From the NCBI GenBank assembly GCA_003255065.1, contig QAOA01000393.1:1059493-1123492 (forward strand): DNA of 64,000 bases. The letters are read 5' to 3'. The notes beneath the pieces were generated by a model. The model saw only the letters and a program-made list of their open reading frames with translations, had not been told where the DNA came from and made no database searches. The position numbers and the translations under genes were made by a program. Shown here piece after piece: positions 48,699 through 61,100 of the stretch. Source of the stretch: Cercis canadensis. Its lineage: Eukaryota > Streptophyta > Magnoliopsida > Fabales > Fabaceae. Every line of letters starts with the position of its first letter. The first letter of the stretch is position 1.

Positions 48699-51600
48699 AG
48701 AAAGGAAGAGAAGAAAAAGGAGGGCAATAAAGCGCTGAAAATGAAAAGGGTGGGACTGCTGCAAGAAATGGATAGATAGACCGGTTCTAACGGCGTTACA
48801 TGGAAAGAGAAAAGACAGCCCCAAAGGGAAGAGAAAGCTTCAGAGAGAAAAAGAGGAGAGAGAGAATTAACGAAGGGGAAGAAGGAACAGTAAGAAACGC
48901 GAAACGGGTTATGGCGAAGTTTCGTGTTTTCGATTTTACTTGTTACTCATTTTGGGGGCCTATGAATTTACTGTTATTACAGTTATTGTTTTCTTTTCTT
49001 TCTGTTTTTTTTTCCTTAAAAACACTAGTGAATTATCACATCTCATTAGTTTTAACTTTTTTGCCGGTAAATAATCAGAATAAAAAATAAAAAGACCAAC
49101 TATCTTAATTAATTAGGAAAAAAACTCAATTGAATGCAAAAAAATAAATAAAACTATGGGATTAAATAAATTTACCATGAATTTTTTTCTACATGCTAAA
49201 GTTTCCCATCAAAGGTAATACTTCTAAAAATTCATTTGCCCCCTTAGCATCTTCTTATTATTTTAGGACTCAATAACTTTTTTAGCATTAAAATGAAAAA
49301 AGACAATGTGCTTTTATAAAATATATATTGGAAGAGTTTTTTAGAGATACGATACATTATATTATTTACGTTTATCATAGAAAAATTTACTAGGTGAAGT
49401 GCAATTATGACTCACAGTCAACAAAGTAATTAGATTTATAAAATTTTAGTTAACATAATATCATCTAAGAAATGAGAAGGGAAGTTTGGTTATTTTTTAG
49501 AAAATTTTATTCTTCCTAGCAATGATCTTTACCATTATGATTTTTTTTTGGGTACTTAATCTCTTCAACAAGGAGCTTCAATATTAATTATTTCTATAAA
49601 TGAACTCTTACGTATGTGCTACAAAATATAATAACGTGCTATATACTAAACTAAATGTTAATTAATAGAGAAATTAAGTAAGAGTAATGCTGGCAAGTTT
49701 AGCATATAAAAAAGGAAAAAGCCGGCAACTTTACATTAAAGTCAATTTTTTGCAAGATGAAGCAACAAGCTTAATTTATTTTCAATACTAAAATTAAGTT
49801 AATCCACCTAAATCGCTATCCATCTAATTATTTGCAAAATAATTTCTGTTTGAGTTAATTTTCACACTGAATCGGTATTGATTATGAATCACGTTAGAGA
49901 AAATAATTAAGAATTAGGTTATTAAAAGTTCACATAACTTTGTGGCTTTTGGAAAAAGTAGATCATCCAACGTTCACAAAAGAAAAATCAAAGAAAAATG
50001 AAATAAAATAAAATAAAAAAAGCCCGTAAAAAGAGAAATAAAATAAAATAAAATAAAAACAAAACAAAAGAGAATAATAATGGAGCAAGTACATAAAATA
50101 TTAATAAGTAACTTTCAATTAATTATATATAAAAATGCGTAATAAGTTGTTATTCTTTTTAAATTTTATTTTATGTCATATTCATGAAAATGAAATTGGA
50201 AAGGGGGAGAGAAGGTGGCAATGGCGTCATGGTCGACCTGAAAGGAGCTGCATGTCGCGTAGTGGGTTGTCACTATGATTAGAGGACACAACCAAATTAT
50301 TAGTGCTTATCTTATAATATTTATTTTGTTTGATAATGATCTAAGAACGTGAATAGTAGTAAGAAAGATTGCTGGAAATTAACAATATTATTAATTGTTG
50401 AAGGGGAAAGGATTTGCTTTTGAAATTGTAGGATCCTTACACGTAATAGAACACTGTTTGGCAGCATCACTATAGTTGCTTTGCTTTACTCTGCTTCAAA
50501 CCAATGTGTCTAACCATCAAAATAAGATTAATAAAAAAATTAACTACATAGCAGCTAAAGTAAAAAAAAAAAAAATAGAAGATTTGTAAAGAGAGAGAAA
50601 AAAAAAAGAGGAGATAGAATAAATATATCGATTATAAATAATCATACTCACAAAAAAATATTTTTTTTAAAGTTAATATAATGATAAAATGAAATAACCT
50701 TGTGAAAAGCATGTCCTTAGAAAGTGTAAGTATTTTTTAAAGGTTTAAATGTGCTGCAAATCTTTATAGTTTTGACGAATTTTAAATCAGGTACTTATAA
50801 TTTTATTTTTCTTTTTGGGTCCTTATAGTCTGATTTTTTTTTAATTGGATCTCTACTGTCACCCTCAGTTAGAACTCTTTCAATTTAGTGTTCACATGAC
50901 AAACAACTTGTATAAGTGACAATAAAATAAGCTAATGTGGCACCAAAATAGTAAAAAAAATTGTCACCTCATCATATTTCCTCTTGAAATTTGAAGTTAG
51001 TAAAGATGATGAAGTGACAATTTTTGTGTCATTTTGGTGCCACTTCAGTTTATTTTATTGCCACATAGACAAGTTGTTTGCCATGTGAGTACTAAAATGA
51101 TGGAGTTATAAGTGAGAGTGACTGCAGTGGTCCAATTAAAAAAATTTCTAACTATAATGACCACAAAAGAAAAAAAAATATTATAGAGACCTAATTTAAA
51201 ATTTGTCAAAATTATAAAGATTTGTAGTACATTTACAATTTTTTAAAATATTAATATAAATAATATTATTAAAAATACTATTTTTTATTTATTTTTTCTT
51301 TTTTCATAGGAATTTTTAAAGTTTTTCAAACTATATTAATTTAGCAAGTAGTAGTATTTTTTGAATTTATTAAAAATTTAGACTATTATTTTTTTAAAAA
51401 TTTTATTTTAAAGTGATGTGTAAATAACTAACAAGGAACTTCCGAATACTTTTTACTAAACACTTTCAATAGGTTTCAGAAAACATCAAATTAAAACTTG
51501 AAAATATTACAAACTCATTCATCATGTTAGGAAAAGTAAATTTAATTAGTTGATCAATCAGCTAATAGTTATAATTAGTACTAATTATTTTTCTGCTACT

Positions 51601-54438
51601 TTTGACCATACTTGATTGCCGAAGTACAAAAATAGGAGATTGCCCACTGTGAAAGCTCCTTCATGATTCATAGTTTCTCTTGCAAAACCCAAGTTGATGT
51701 ATACTCAGTACATTTAGTTTGTAAATACAGAGATTCTTTTGGTCATATTTCATGAAGAGTAATGATTACCTCACACCATAAATTTTACACTATTTTTATA
51801 CAGGTGTACGAGCTAGATTTATAGTGTAAGAGTATCTATATTTACTTTTTTTTTGGGCCAAACTTGCTTGTTTTTACTACTGGAAACCTTTTTTATGTAT
51901 CCACTGATAAATGGGCTAGCAGCCCACTTTTTCTTGGCAGTAGATGGGCTTGGGCTGGAGAAAGCCTCGTTAGGCCTGCCTCACCATAAAAATATTGATA
52001 TTTTTGCAAATATTTTTTGTTTGTTTGGCTTTTTGAAAATATTTTTAGATTTTGATTAATGAATGCATTAAGTGATTCCTTTAGTTTTGATCTTCAGGAA
52101 CCCATAATTGCACAATATTATTATATAAAACACATACTATAACTTATATTTTTCTAATGTTTATGTTTTTTGTATCTGATATTTATGGTATTTTTTACGG
52201 GGAGATTTATGGTTGGAAATTGCTATATTATTCTATTCTACTTTAAATTTTGAATGTGGTTTCGGAATAAAGCATGTAAAATGCGTATTTAATGAAATTA
52301 TATATTGTCTTTGATAATTGATATAGCAATATAAAAATTCTGCGAAAAAAAGAAAAAGAAAGAAAACTAACGAGAAGCTGCCAACAGCGACTATACATCT
52401 ACTTCGTTCTCATAGAGCCTTCAACTTCGGTTTCTGATTCTACCAGTTACTCTGTTACGAGTCCCTCCAAATCCGCCACTCTACTCTCTCTTCCCCAGCT
52501 CCCGTCATCGACCCAACGGTACTTTGTGGACTATAGTTCCAGCTTCCTCCAGGTCTCTCTTCTTCACCTCCCTGGATTGTGCTAAGATCCTCCCCTCTCC
52601 TTATATAAATTTTTTGTATAATTGTATTGCTTAAATTAATGATTTTGATTTGCGGGTAATTCATTTTGGTTTGGCTTTTGGGAGCTTGATTGCCGTAGCC
52701 ATTAGGGTCGAGAAAAGCTGTCATGGGTTTTGGCTTAACATATAGTCTATTGGGTATGTTCTGATTTAAGGTAGAGAATGAAAGACGGGTCTTGAAACTT
52801 TTTCAGGCTTTAATGGACAAAGAATACACGGAAGAACTGAAGAAAAATGGATTTAGATTGAATTACTCATATTTTAGGAGTAACCCCATATTATTTTTCA
52901 GCACTTGTAGGAATTGTCTTTCTTAGTCTGTGTTAAATTTGACCCTTGCTAGCCATAGAGTGATGAAATTCTGCTTTCTGCAAGTCCTTTGATCCATTGT
53001 ACCTTGGATGGCTACAGATATGTGTTCTCCATTCAGGGTTGGCTCTTTCCACTCCCTGGCAGCAGCAATGATGCCACATCTGGTTTTCATTTTTTGACTT
53101 GTTATTGTTCTTAAGTCAAGTGACTTATTGTACATTGATTAATCACAAAGTTAGACACTAGAGTCGGATTTTACCTCAAGGCTCCGTTTGTTTTGATAGA
53201 AAATATTTTAGCCTAAGAATTTTCAGTTCTTAGGTAAACAAGATTTCCTTGAAATTTTTTTCTTTCAAAACAAACTGGGCCCAAGTAAAAAAATAATCGT
53301 CAATTATTGAGCTTGCTGCTATTTAAGCTAATAGTTCAAAAAATTTCAAATTGGAATTTTACCCACATAGATGGGATGGAACATTATGGAGAATCAACAA
53401 TTGATGAATAACGAGAGACTTTACGAAATTATGTGCATACTTCTGTTCTATTTTAAATGAAATAGTAATCTATAAAAAATATCTTCTCTGATGATTATCT
53501 ATGTCATCCATAAGAGTTTTAGGTTCCATTTTTCACATATATCCATATAAATTACAAATAAATGAGTGGGATAATGTATATTTCTTTAAGCATTTTGGTA
53601 ACCAACCTTTTTGGAATCTTTCAGTGCATTGCAGCCAAAGGGTTTAAAAGTGGTTTCTGATGCCACTAATTTTTGTAAGCATTTGAAAAAGCTTGAATTT
53701 GACACTTTCTAAAATCCCTTTTTCGTAGCTGCAAAACATACTGATCCTTAGGTTTTGTTACAGTATATTGAATTGGTATGGTAAGCATGAAAAATAGAGC
53801 CTTTTGACTGTTTGGTTAATCTACAGGTAAATAGAAAGCACTACTGCTAAAGGAGGATCTCAATCCCATTGCCTTTCCTTTATTCTCTTGAACCATTTTT
53901 TTTTTAAGAAAAAAGAGAAAGAAAAGCAACCTATTGAAGCCTACTTTGGTAAAATGCATTGAAAATGTGATGGTGCATATATCTGGTAGATATTTTGTGA
54001 AACTGAATTGTGCGTTTCATTGCTTAGATTTTTAGTGGTAGTGGTCCAAGCTTTATATCTTAAATTTGGAATGTCTATCTTTTTGATCAAGGTGGTGCAA
54101 AATCAAGGGATAAGTTGGAAGAAAGAACTTTTGGTTGCCAGTTTTGTGTAAGCAACTTTAGTCATGCTACTACCCTAGCTTAAACATGGCTCAACAGGAT
54201 GTCCAATTGGCGAAACAAACTTCAACCTGACACTTAGTCTAGAGGTCAGCTTTGAACTAATTAACTGTAATCTGGATAAGTTCTTGTCATGTGTCATTTT
54301 ATGTTTGCATCATACAGAAGTTAATAGCAGATTAGCGGGGAGTTTAATATGTTGCTCTAGCAGCATTCAGTGGGGCTAATTCTTAGTAAATTTGATCCAT
54401 TGTTCCTGTATATTGGACAGTTAAGATTGCTTCTGTAG
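48699..54438. other. Long AT-rich intergenic region
   Basis: About 5.7 kb without a supported coding exon. It holds AAAATA-type runs near 50000-50070 and a 0.5-kb foldback MITE at 50742-51237. The leader of the plant mobile domain gene probably starts near 52400-52560 (CTCTCTCTTCCCC pyrimidine patch around 52482). A 5' UTR intron would then lead to the coding start. Confidence 0.6.
50742..51237. mobile_element. Foldback MITE (Mutator-like), about 0.5 kb
   Basis: The left arm starts GGTTTAAATGTGCTGCAAAT and the right arm, read inverted, starts TGTAAATGTACTACAAATCT. The two arms pair over most of their 200-plus bases around a centre near 50990. A 10-bp direct repeat ATTTTTTAAA flanks it (50732-50741 and 51238-51247), in line with the 9-10 bp target duplications of Mutator-type elements. 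There is no coding capacity. The superfamily call rests on duplication length and long inverted repeats. Confidence 0.75.
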
Positions 54439-56727
54439 ATGGATCTCGGTGAAGATCCTGGGCCAATTGATAAATCTATACTTTATGATCAAGATAATCA
54501 TGTCTCATCGGCAGTTTGGGATGGGCAGGTGGGTGAATTTTCTTCTTCTACTTATCATTTCTTTGTTATGTCACTTAAAGTTTTTCAAATTTATATTGTT
54601 AAATATCATCATATCATTTGTGCCAAATCTGCAGGAGCGTGGTGTACTTAGATGTCATGAACATACTTCAATGCTTGACCAGTGGAAGCTCACACCTAAA
54701 CAGATTAAGTTGGTTGAGAAGGCTGGTTTTGGTTACCTACGATTACTTCCAGCTATGAGTCTTGACAATGCACTGATAGCAGCTTTGGTAGAACGTTGGA
54801 GGAGAGAAACAAATACCTTTCACTTAACTGTGGGAGAAACGACAATAACCCTTGAAGATGTAGCACTGTTGCTTGGATTGCCAATTGATGGAGAACCAGT
54901 GATAGGTCCAATAAGTTCACCAAGTTCAGTTTGTGAAAAATTACTAGGGCGAGTACCTGAGGACCTGAATGGTGGAATGGTGAAGCTTACTTGGCTGAAG
55001 GAGTTCTTTTCTGACTGCCCTGAAGATGCAGCAGTGGAAGAAATTGATCGCTGTACGCGTGCTTACCTTCTATATCTAGTAGGCAGTACAATATTTTCTA
55101 CAACTACTGGGAACAAAGTCCCTGTAATGTACCTTTCTTTGTTTGAGAACTTTGACAAAGCTGGGAAGTTTGCCTGGGGTGCAGGAGCATTGGCATTTCT
55201 ATATAGAGCACTTGGCAATGCATCCCATAAATCTCAGAGCACTGTTAGTGGCTGTTTAACTCTAGTTCAGGTTACAAGCATACCTTTATCCTTATCTTTT
55301 TGCTGTAGTCTTTTGGTTTTCCAAATGTTTTTTAGTTCATATGCTGACTGATAGAATCCTATATTCAGGCAAGGGGCCAGTGCTTCATGAGCAAATTGCC
55401 AAGCCCAACATATGGAGAGTTTATTCTAGGAGAAGGAAGAGTGGGGCAGAGGGGCAATCAGTTAAGAGTGGGGCAGAGGGGCAATCAGTTAAGAGTGGGG
55501 CAGAAGGGCAATCAGTTAGAATATGATGAGCTGGCAGTTAGTTAGAGGGAAAGAAGGGATGCTCACGTATGCAGGTAGCATGAGGGTGAGATTAGGAAAG
55601 AGGGAGGGAGGTTGTTTTTCATTGAGTATTTTGACAGAGAAATTATTCTCTGAGGAGCCTTAGGCTCTGGGCCATGGTGTCTGGTCTTTGAATTGAATAA
55701 TACAATTAGTATTGAGTTCTTTTCTAGATTCTTTCCTGTGGATTTACTGTTATTTTTCTGGTATCCTAACACTGACCAAATAGTATTTTTTTTAGTGTTG
55801 GAGTTATTCTCGCCTCAATGTTGGTCAGCCAAAATTTAATCAGGAACCGGATAATAATTATTTCCCATTTGTACTCAAATGGAAAGGCAAAAGTGGTTCG
55901 AGAACAAAATGTAATGTTGTATCCTACAGAAAGGCTTTGGATTCTCTTAATCCTTGTGATGTAAGCCTAAATTCATTCAGCTTAATTTATTCGTTACATA
56001 GAAAAAGATAGTAAATTTGCTTTGGTCTTAATTCACAGGTACAGTGGCTTCCTTACAAGGATATGGACTGGACAGCCATACCAGAAGATATAAAAACTAG
56101 TCTGATTTTGCGGGCATCTAGGACTATGCTGTTATGTTTTGACAAGGCAGAAAGGCACCTTCCAGATCGCTGCTTAAGGCAATTTGGCATGCTTCAAATG
56201 ATCCCAAAAGAAGTTCCACGGTGGGAGAGGAAGAGTCGTATAGTGGATCATGGCGTAGACTTGTTGGGAAAAATGGACTTGGCACTTAAAGAATGGTCAG
56301 ACCGTTGGCTTTATATTGTGGAAGGTGATAACAGTGCAGATGAGGGTGAGTACATGCAGTGGTACCAAAGGATTACTCGTAGGTATATTGGAAGAGTTAC
56401 ATCATCTCTGGAGTCAGAGTATCAGAGAACAGTAAGTTGCTGCTTAGCTTACTTATCAATATTTCTGTGTCACTTGAATGCCGTTATTTATACTTTGATC
56501 ATCACATACTTTTACAGATTACCGCAATGGGGGAAATTGCTAACATAGCAGATATAGTCTCTACAGATGGGTTAGATTCCCATAATAGAGATTTGCTTGA
56601 TGAAGTTAAAAATATTGTGCATAAATGTTTAACAGAGCAGTTTGAAGAGTTACCAAAGGAGAAGATGAGAAAGAAGGGAACTCGGAAACGTAAGCAAAAG
56701 GATCAACTGACCATGGAGTATGAATAG
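54439..56727 (+). CDS. MAIN-like plant mobile domain (PMD) protein
   Basis: Plant mobile domain protein of the MAIN/MAIN-LIKE class, nuclear factors needed for meristem maintenance, genome integrity and transposon silencing. Five exons (54439-54528, 54635-55270, 55796-55960, 56039-56431, 56518-56727) give 497 codons plus TAG, and all introns are phase 0. It opens MDLGEDPGPIDKSILYDQDN. The PMD covers about residues 35-430: LRCHEHTSMLDQWKLTPKQI, FGYLRLLPAMSLDNALIAAL, ERWRRETNTFHLTVGETTIT and LEDVALLLGLPIDGEP are the core. LKEFFSDCPEDA, AYLLYLVGSTIFSTTTGNKV and KFAWGAGALAFLYRALG continue it. The C-terminus is basic (RKKGTRKRKQKDQ), a likely nuclear signal. The start follows a TAG acceptor directly, suggesting a spliced 5' UTR. 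Its second coding intron carries a solo LTR. It is closest to MAIL1 by feel, unconfirmed. Confidence 0.9.
55349..55771. mobile_element. Solo LTR (423 bp) in an intron of the PMD gene
   Basis: The element starts TGATAGAATCC and ends GGTATCCTAACA, that is TG...CA with short inverted ends. A perfect 5-bp target duplication CTGAC flanks it (55344-55348 and 55772-55776). There is no internal retroelement sequence, so this is a solo LTR or a very small LTR element. It sits wholly in the intron 55271-55795 and leaves the splice sites intact. Inside are three copies of a 27-bp unit (55439-55519). The intact duplication suggests a fairly recent insertion. Confidence 0.85.
55439..55519. repeat. 27-bp minisatellite, three copies, in the solo LTR
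   Basis: Three head-to-tail units start GAGTGGGGCAGAGGGGCAAT at 55439, 55466 and 55493, with one difference in the third. As 27 is divisible by three, the repeat creates a short open frame reading KSGAEGQSV repeatedly, which is not a gene. Confidence 0.95.
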
Positions 56728-58185
56728 CATCACAGTATAGCAGTCCTTAACTTTAGTCTGCTGACTGTAAATTTTCTTTTGTTCATTTGTCATAGGCATA
56801 TTCATTACATGTTTCATTACTTTTTGGTTGNNTTTTTTTTTTTTTTTTTTATCTCTGTTGCTTTGTGTTTTCATGCCTGCTACTCTGTACTTTTCCAATT
56901 TTGGTAGTGTAAAGTTATCTTATTGAAGTAGAACATTGATTGGAAAATTTCATCCATGCTAACAAAAAGAAACTGTAAAAATTTTCTATTGATATTTTAT
57001 AGTATACATGTCGGGTAAATTATGGATTTTTTATCCCATGTGTTATTGGCTAATTGGTAATTTTAATGGTTATTCTAATTTCTCATGGTTTATTTTTTGT
57101 AATACTATCACCTATCACCCTCTTTAGTTTTTGAAAGTAGGTAAAATATAACGGGTCACAATTTAAAATGCTTGATATTATAAGGTAAGCATATTTTTTT
57201 CTTAAATTTATAATTTCACAATAATCTTTGTTTTCTCTTTAAACATTTTAGAAATAAATACTAACTAATATTATTTTATGAAAAAATTGAGCAGTTGGCC
57301 GCACATTAGATCTAAAATAATATTTGAATTCGGAAATATATTTTACTAACTTGTTTCGACAAATGTTATTTCATTTTGTGCATTTTACTAGAGAAAATAA
57401 CTAACGACTAATTGGGTTTAATCCCCTTTAATCCTTTAAAGTTCCGTAATTCTTTTCCGTTTTATTCTTATCTTACATTTTATAAAAAATAAACAAATTA
57501 AATTAGCATGGTATTTGGGTAAAAAATGGCTCCTTCCTCCTCTGAATTTGGGCAAAAAAAAACAAAAAACAACCGATTATAATATAGTGTCAATTTATTA
57601 TAAAGTTAGAAATTCGTTAATATCGTGATGTAAGGAGAAATCTAAGTAATTTCTCCAAAATTGATGTAGTTGCCTCTAAAATTAGTCATCATGAGGCAAT
57701 ATAATATATTAATAAGAAAAAAGACAATAACAGCACTAGTATGTTGTGGCTAACATAAATGTGAAAATGGATCAATAAGTCATAACAAAATTAATGTCTT
57801 TTTTTTTTTTTGTAGATTTTTTTCTGCTACTTCGATCATTCACGTTACTGACCAGGTTTAATTAAAATATCTGATGTTTATCTAATTCATTATCCTAGTC
57901 TCCAAGAAAAACATTTAATTGAAAAAAAAAAAGGGAAGAAAGTGTACAGAAGCAAACGGTTTAAAGGTGATCAACAGAGTAATACCCATTATTCTCTGGT
58001 CAATATCAATGAAAGTAAACTGATAAACATTATTCTCTCATTTAACCAAGAATTACATGAGTCACACTAATACTTACAAAAAGGACACAAAAAAAAAAAA
58101 ACGTTAGAGAGCTAAAATTGAAATGATGAACGAAGAAAACCTTATGTCTGACCATGAATTGCTCACTGTTGTGTCCACTGCCACA
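56728..58185. other. Convergent intergenic region between PMD and PP7-like genes
   Basis: The 3' sides of both genes face each other. It contains a T run at 56833-56850 preceded by two Ns (56831-56832) and AT-rich sequence. No gene is seen. Confidence 0.6.
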
Positions 58186-61100
58186 TTAACTGTCACCCCT
58201 ACCCTTTCTTTTCCTAGCTCTACTTCGCAAAGTTGACAGACGAGCCCTGCTTTCGGTCTCCTGAATTGAAAGATGATCTTAGTTTCTTGAAAGAAATGCA
58301 TGTGAATGTAAACTTATCTTGTTCTAAACTCACCCTTGTTATCAGCATAAGTTTCAGGGAAGCAATGAGCTCGAATAAATACTCATAAGCGGCCTTGTGT
58401 GGCTCCTGAAAGAAGAACCTGGGTTTATTACCAGCAATATTGACAAAGATTTTAGTAGCATCAAATTATACTTACCTGTATGTTGGGAGGCAGAGGCAAT
58501 CCTTCAACCACAGGAGCCCTTGGAACCTGCACAACTTGGGTGCCACCTGAAGCACCAGGAAACTCAACACTCCAAGATGGGGCATTATAAATACCCAATG
58601 CCCCAAAGTCAAACCCGGGTCTCATCCCATCTGGATAAGATCTTTGATGAGTAGAGATGGCAGAGGTCGAGGCCTGTGCATGGTTATCAATAAAGCAAGT
58701 GGGCTCAATGTTTTCAATCTTCGTTAGGCAATACAAAATGAAGTCGGAGAAAAAAAGATCATGTCAAGGCATCTTAATGCACATGAAAAAGGGCCATATT
58801 AAAATTTTAGCTCTAAGCGAAAATATAAGCATGTCTGGCTAGATATAAACTGGTAGGCTAATACAAGAGCTTCTGAATTTTACCTTGGCTATCATATCTG
58901 GTCATATTTGGCTTGGTACATATTTCTCCATGTTTTTGGCACAAAAAGCAGTCAAACTTACTTTTACTCTAATATCATATTGTTGCTGATCCAATAATTT
59001 CAATTACTTGGATTTGGGTCCATGAGTCCTAGACTCAAGCTGATAAGGAGGCAAACAGAGATACCAACATTTAAGTTCTCATGGCCTTTAAATTGGAGGA
59101 GCTCAAATATCTTTAGGAGCCATAGGTCACTCCCATTTGAAGAATGTGGTAAGCTTTCTAACTCGTGCATGTGGAAGGACTCAATACTAATATGGGTCAA
59201 AGAATACAAAGCCCTAGGAAAACCACTTTCCATCTCAACGAACAGGTGACACTAATAAATTTTACTAGTTCCTCTATACCCCATGGTAAATTTGCTAGTG
59301 AAGCTCATCTGTAAACACCTAATGGTTACATGATGTGGGATTGGAAATGCAGGATGGCATTCTCCACTTCCGTTGGAATATCCAATAGCCTTACATACAA
59401 TAATATTTACATGAAGAGGAGAAAGTTGAGGAGCACTTGCAAAAAGCTAATTATAACATACCATTTGACAATAATCTGGTTTGCTTAAATCCTTCTCATC
59501 ATCATCACAATTAACATAAGGCTCCACCTGGGAAGCAAGTAGCATAATATCAGATATGTCCCACGCAGAAAATAAACGATGATATGAACCATTTGAATAT
59601 TATGATATGCATCTATATACATATCTTCTAAGGGGAAAGAAAAAAAAAAGAAGAAACTTCTCAAGGGACAGATCTCCTCATACAATGAAGTACCATAACA
59701 CAAAAAGTCTTCTTAAGCCCACAATACTCCAAATTAATCTTAGTTTACTATTAATTTTCATCCCTTACAGAAGAAACAAAATGCCTTTTTGACTTTGTAT
59801 GTCAACAAGAATCCATTACCTGTGGTCTTTCTGCAGCTTTAAATGAGTGTAAGGAAGGACTTCCAAAATCAGGAGAGTTCAATATTGCATATGCTCCTTC
59901 ATTGTTATATCTCCTTTTACCAAACTGCAAAACAGATAGATCTTTATATAGATAAATTACTTATGGAACTGTATATCTCAAGCACTTTCTTTTCAGTATG
60001 ATGCAATTCATCACCCAAACGCAATAAGTGCATCAGATTTTTAAACCTTTGAATGATAACAGCTATTTGAATGTAACAATTCCCATCTGCAACATGAGCA
60101 GAGTTGCTAATGAAAAAAATTGCCAGATAAAACAGCAAAACTGAACAAGTCACATTCTTCAGTGTTGCAAGAAACTTAACTTGGTGATGCATAGATATAC
60201 ATAGACATGATGTCATCATCTCTGAAATTTCAAATTGAGGCTGCCCATCTTGAAAGTTGAAACTACTCCACAAACTTAACATGGGTAGTACCAGGGTATG
60301 CAATTTTTTTTGGTGAATGGGTATGGCAAATTTTTTTAAAACAAAACTCAGTACTCCAAGTTCAATGCTCCACATTTTAATTTCCAATTGGTAAAAGAAA
60401 AAGAATACAGACATGTTAATTATGTACGAATTTCCCATCAAACCAAGGAATCTGAAAACATGCATTGACCTGCCAAAGTACTAGATTCTCGGAAGAATAT
60501 TGGATGCTACTGCACAGAACAAAATTTGATAATTTTAATGGCCAATGACGTACAATTGTGCTAATACATCTATATACATATATATGGCTATTTGCTGAGT
60601 TTGTGCTTTTGGTGTTTCCAAATTTAAGTGAACCATTGTAACCATTTAACCAAAATATTAAGATCTTGCAAACAGAACTGCTACAGGAGGAACAAATGTA
60701 AACCTTTCGAATAATTATAATAATAAATTGATAGTAACAGATGAAAATTTGAACCTGTGGGAAATCAGGAGCACTGAAAAGTGTATATAGTTTTCCCGAT
60801 TCTCCAACATGGTCCATGCTGTATCCACTCAACATATCCCCAAAATCACCCCTACCAGCCCTTGCATCGGGTCCTTCATGTGATCTGATGATCACCTTTG
60901 CAACAAAAAAAGAATACAACATAGTCTCAGCAGCAACAAAATTTTGATGGTAAGAGTCATAGACTAAGCAAAGTCAAGAAAATTAAAGAATTGGTGTACT
61001 TTGAAATTAAAACTAGTGCTTTCCCAAAAGAGAGGGATTGAGAGGATAAGTAATATTCAGTAGCTTGTTAGTATTTTCATGGTAGATAATAGGTTTTATA

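Noticed and set aside
55341..55526. Open frame with KSGAEGQSV repeats
   Set aside because: It comes from the 27-bp minisatellite inside the solo LTR and has no start context or homologue known to me.
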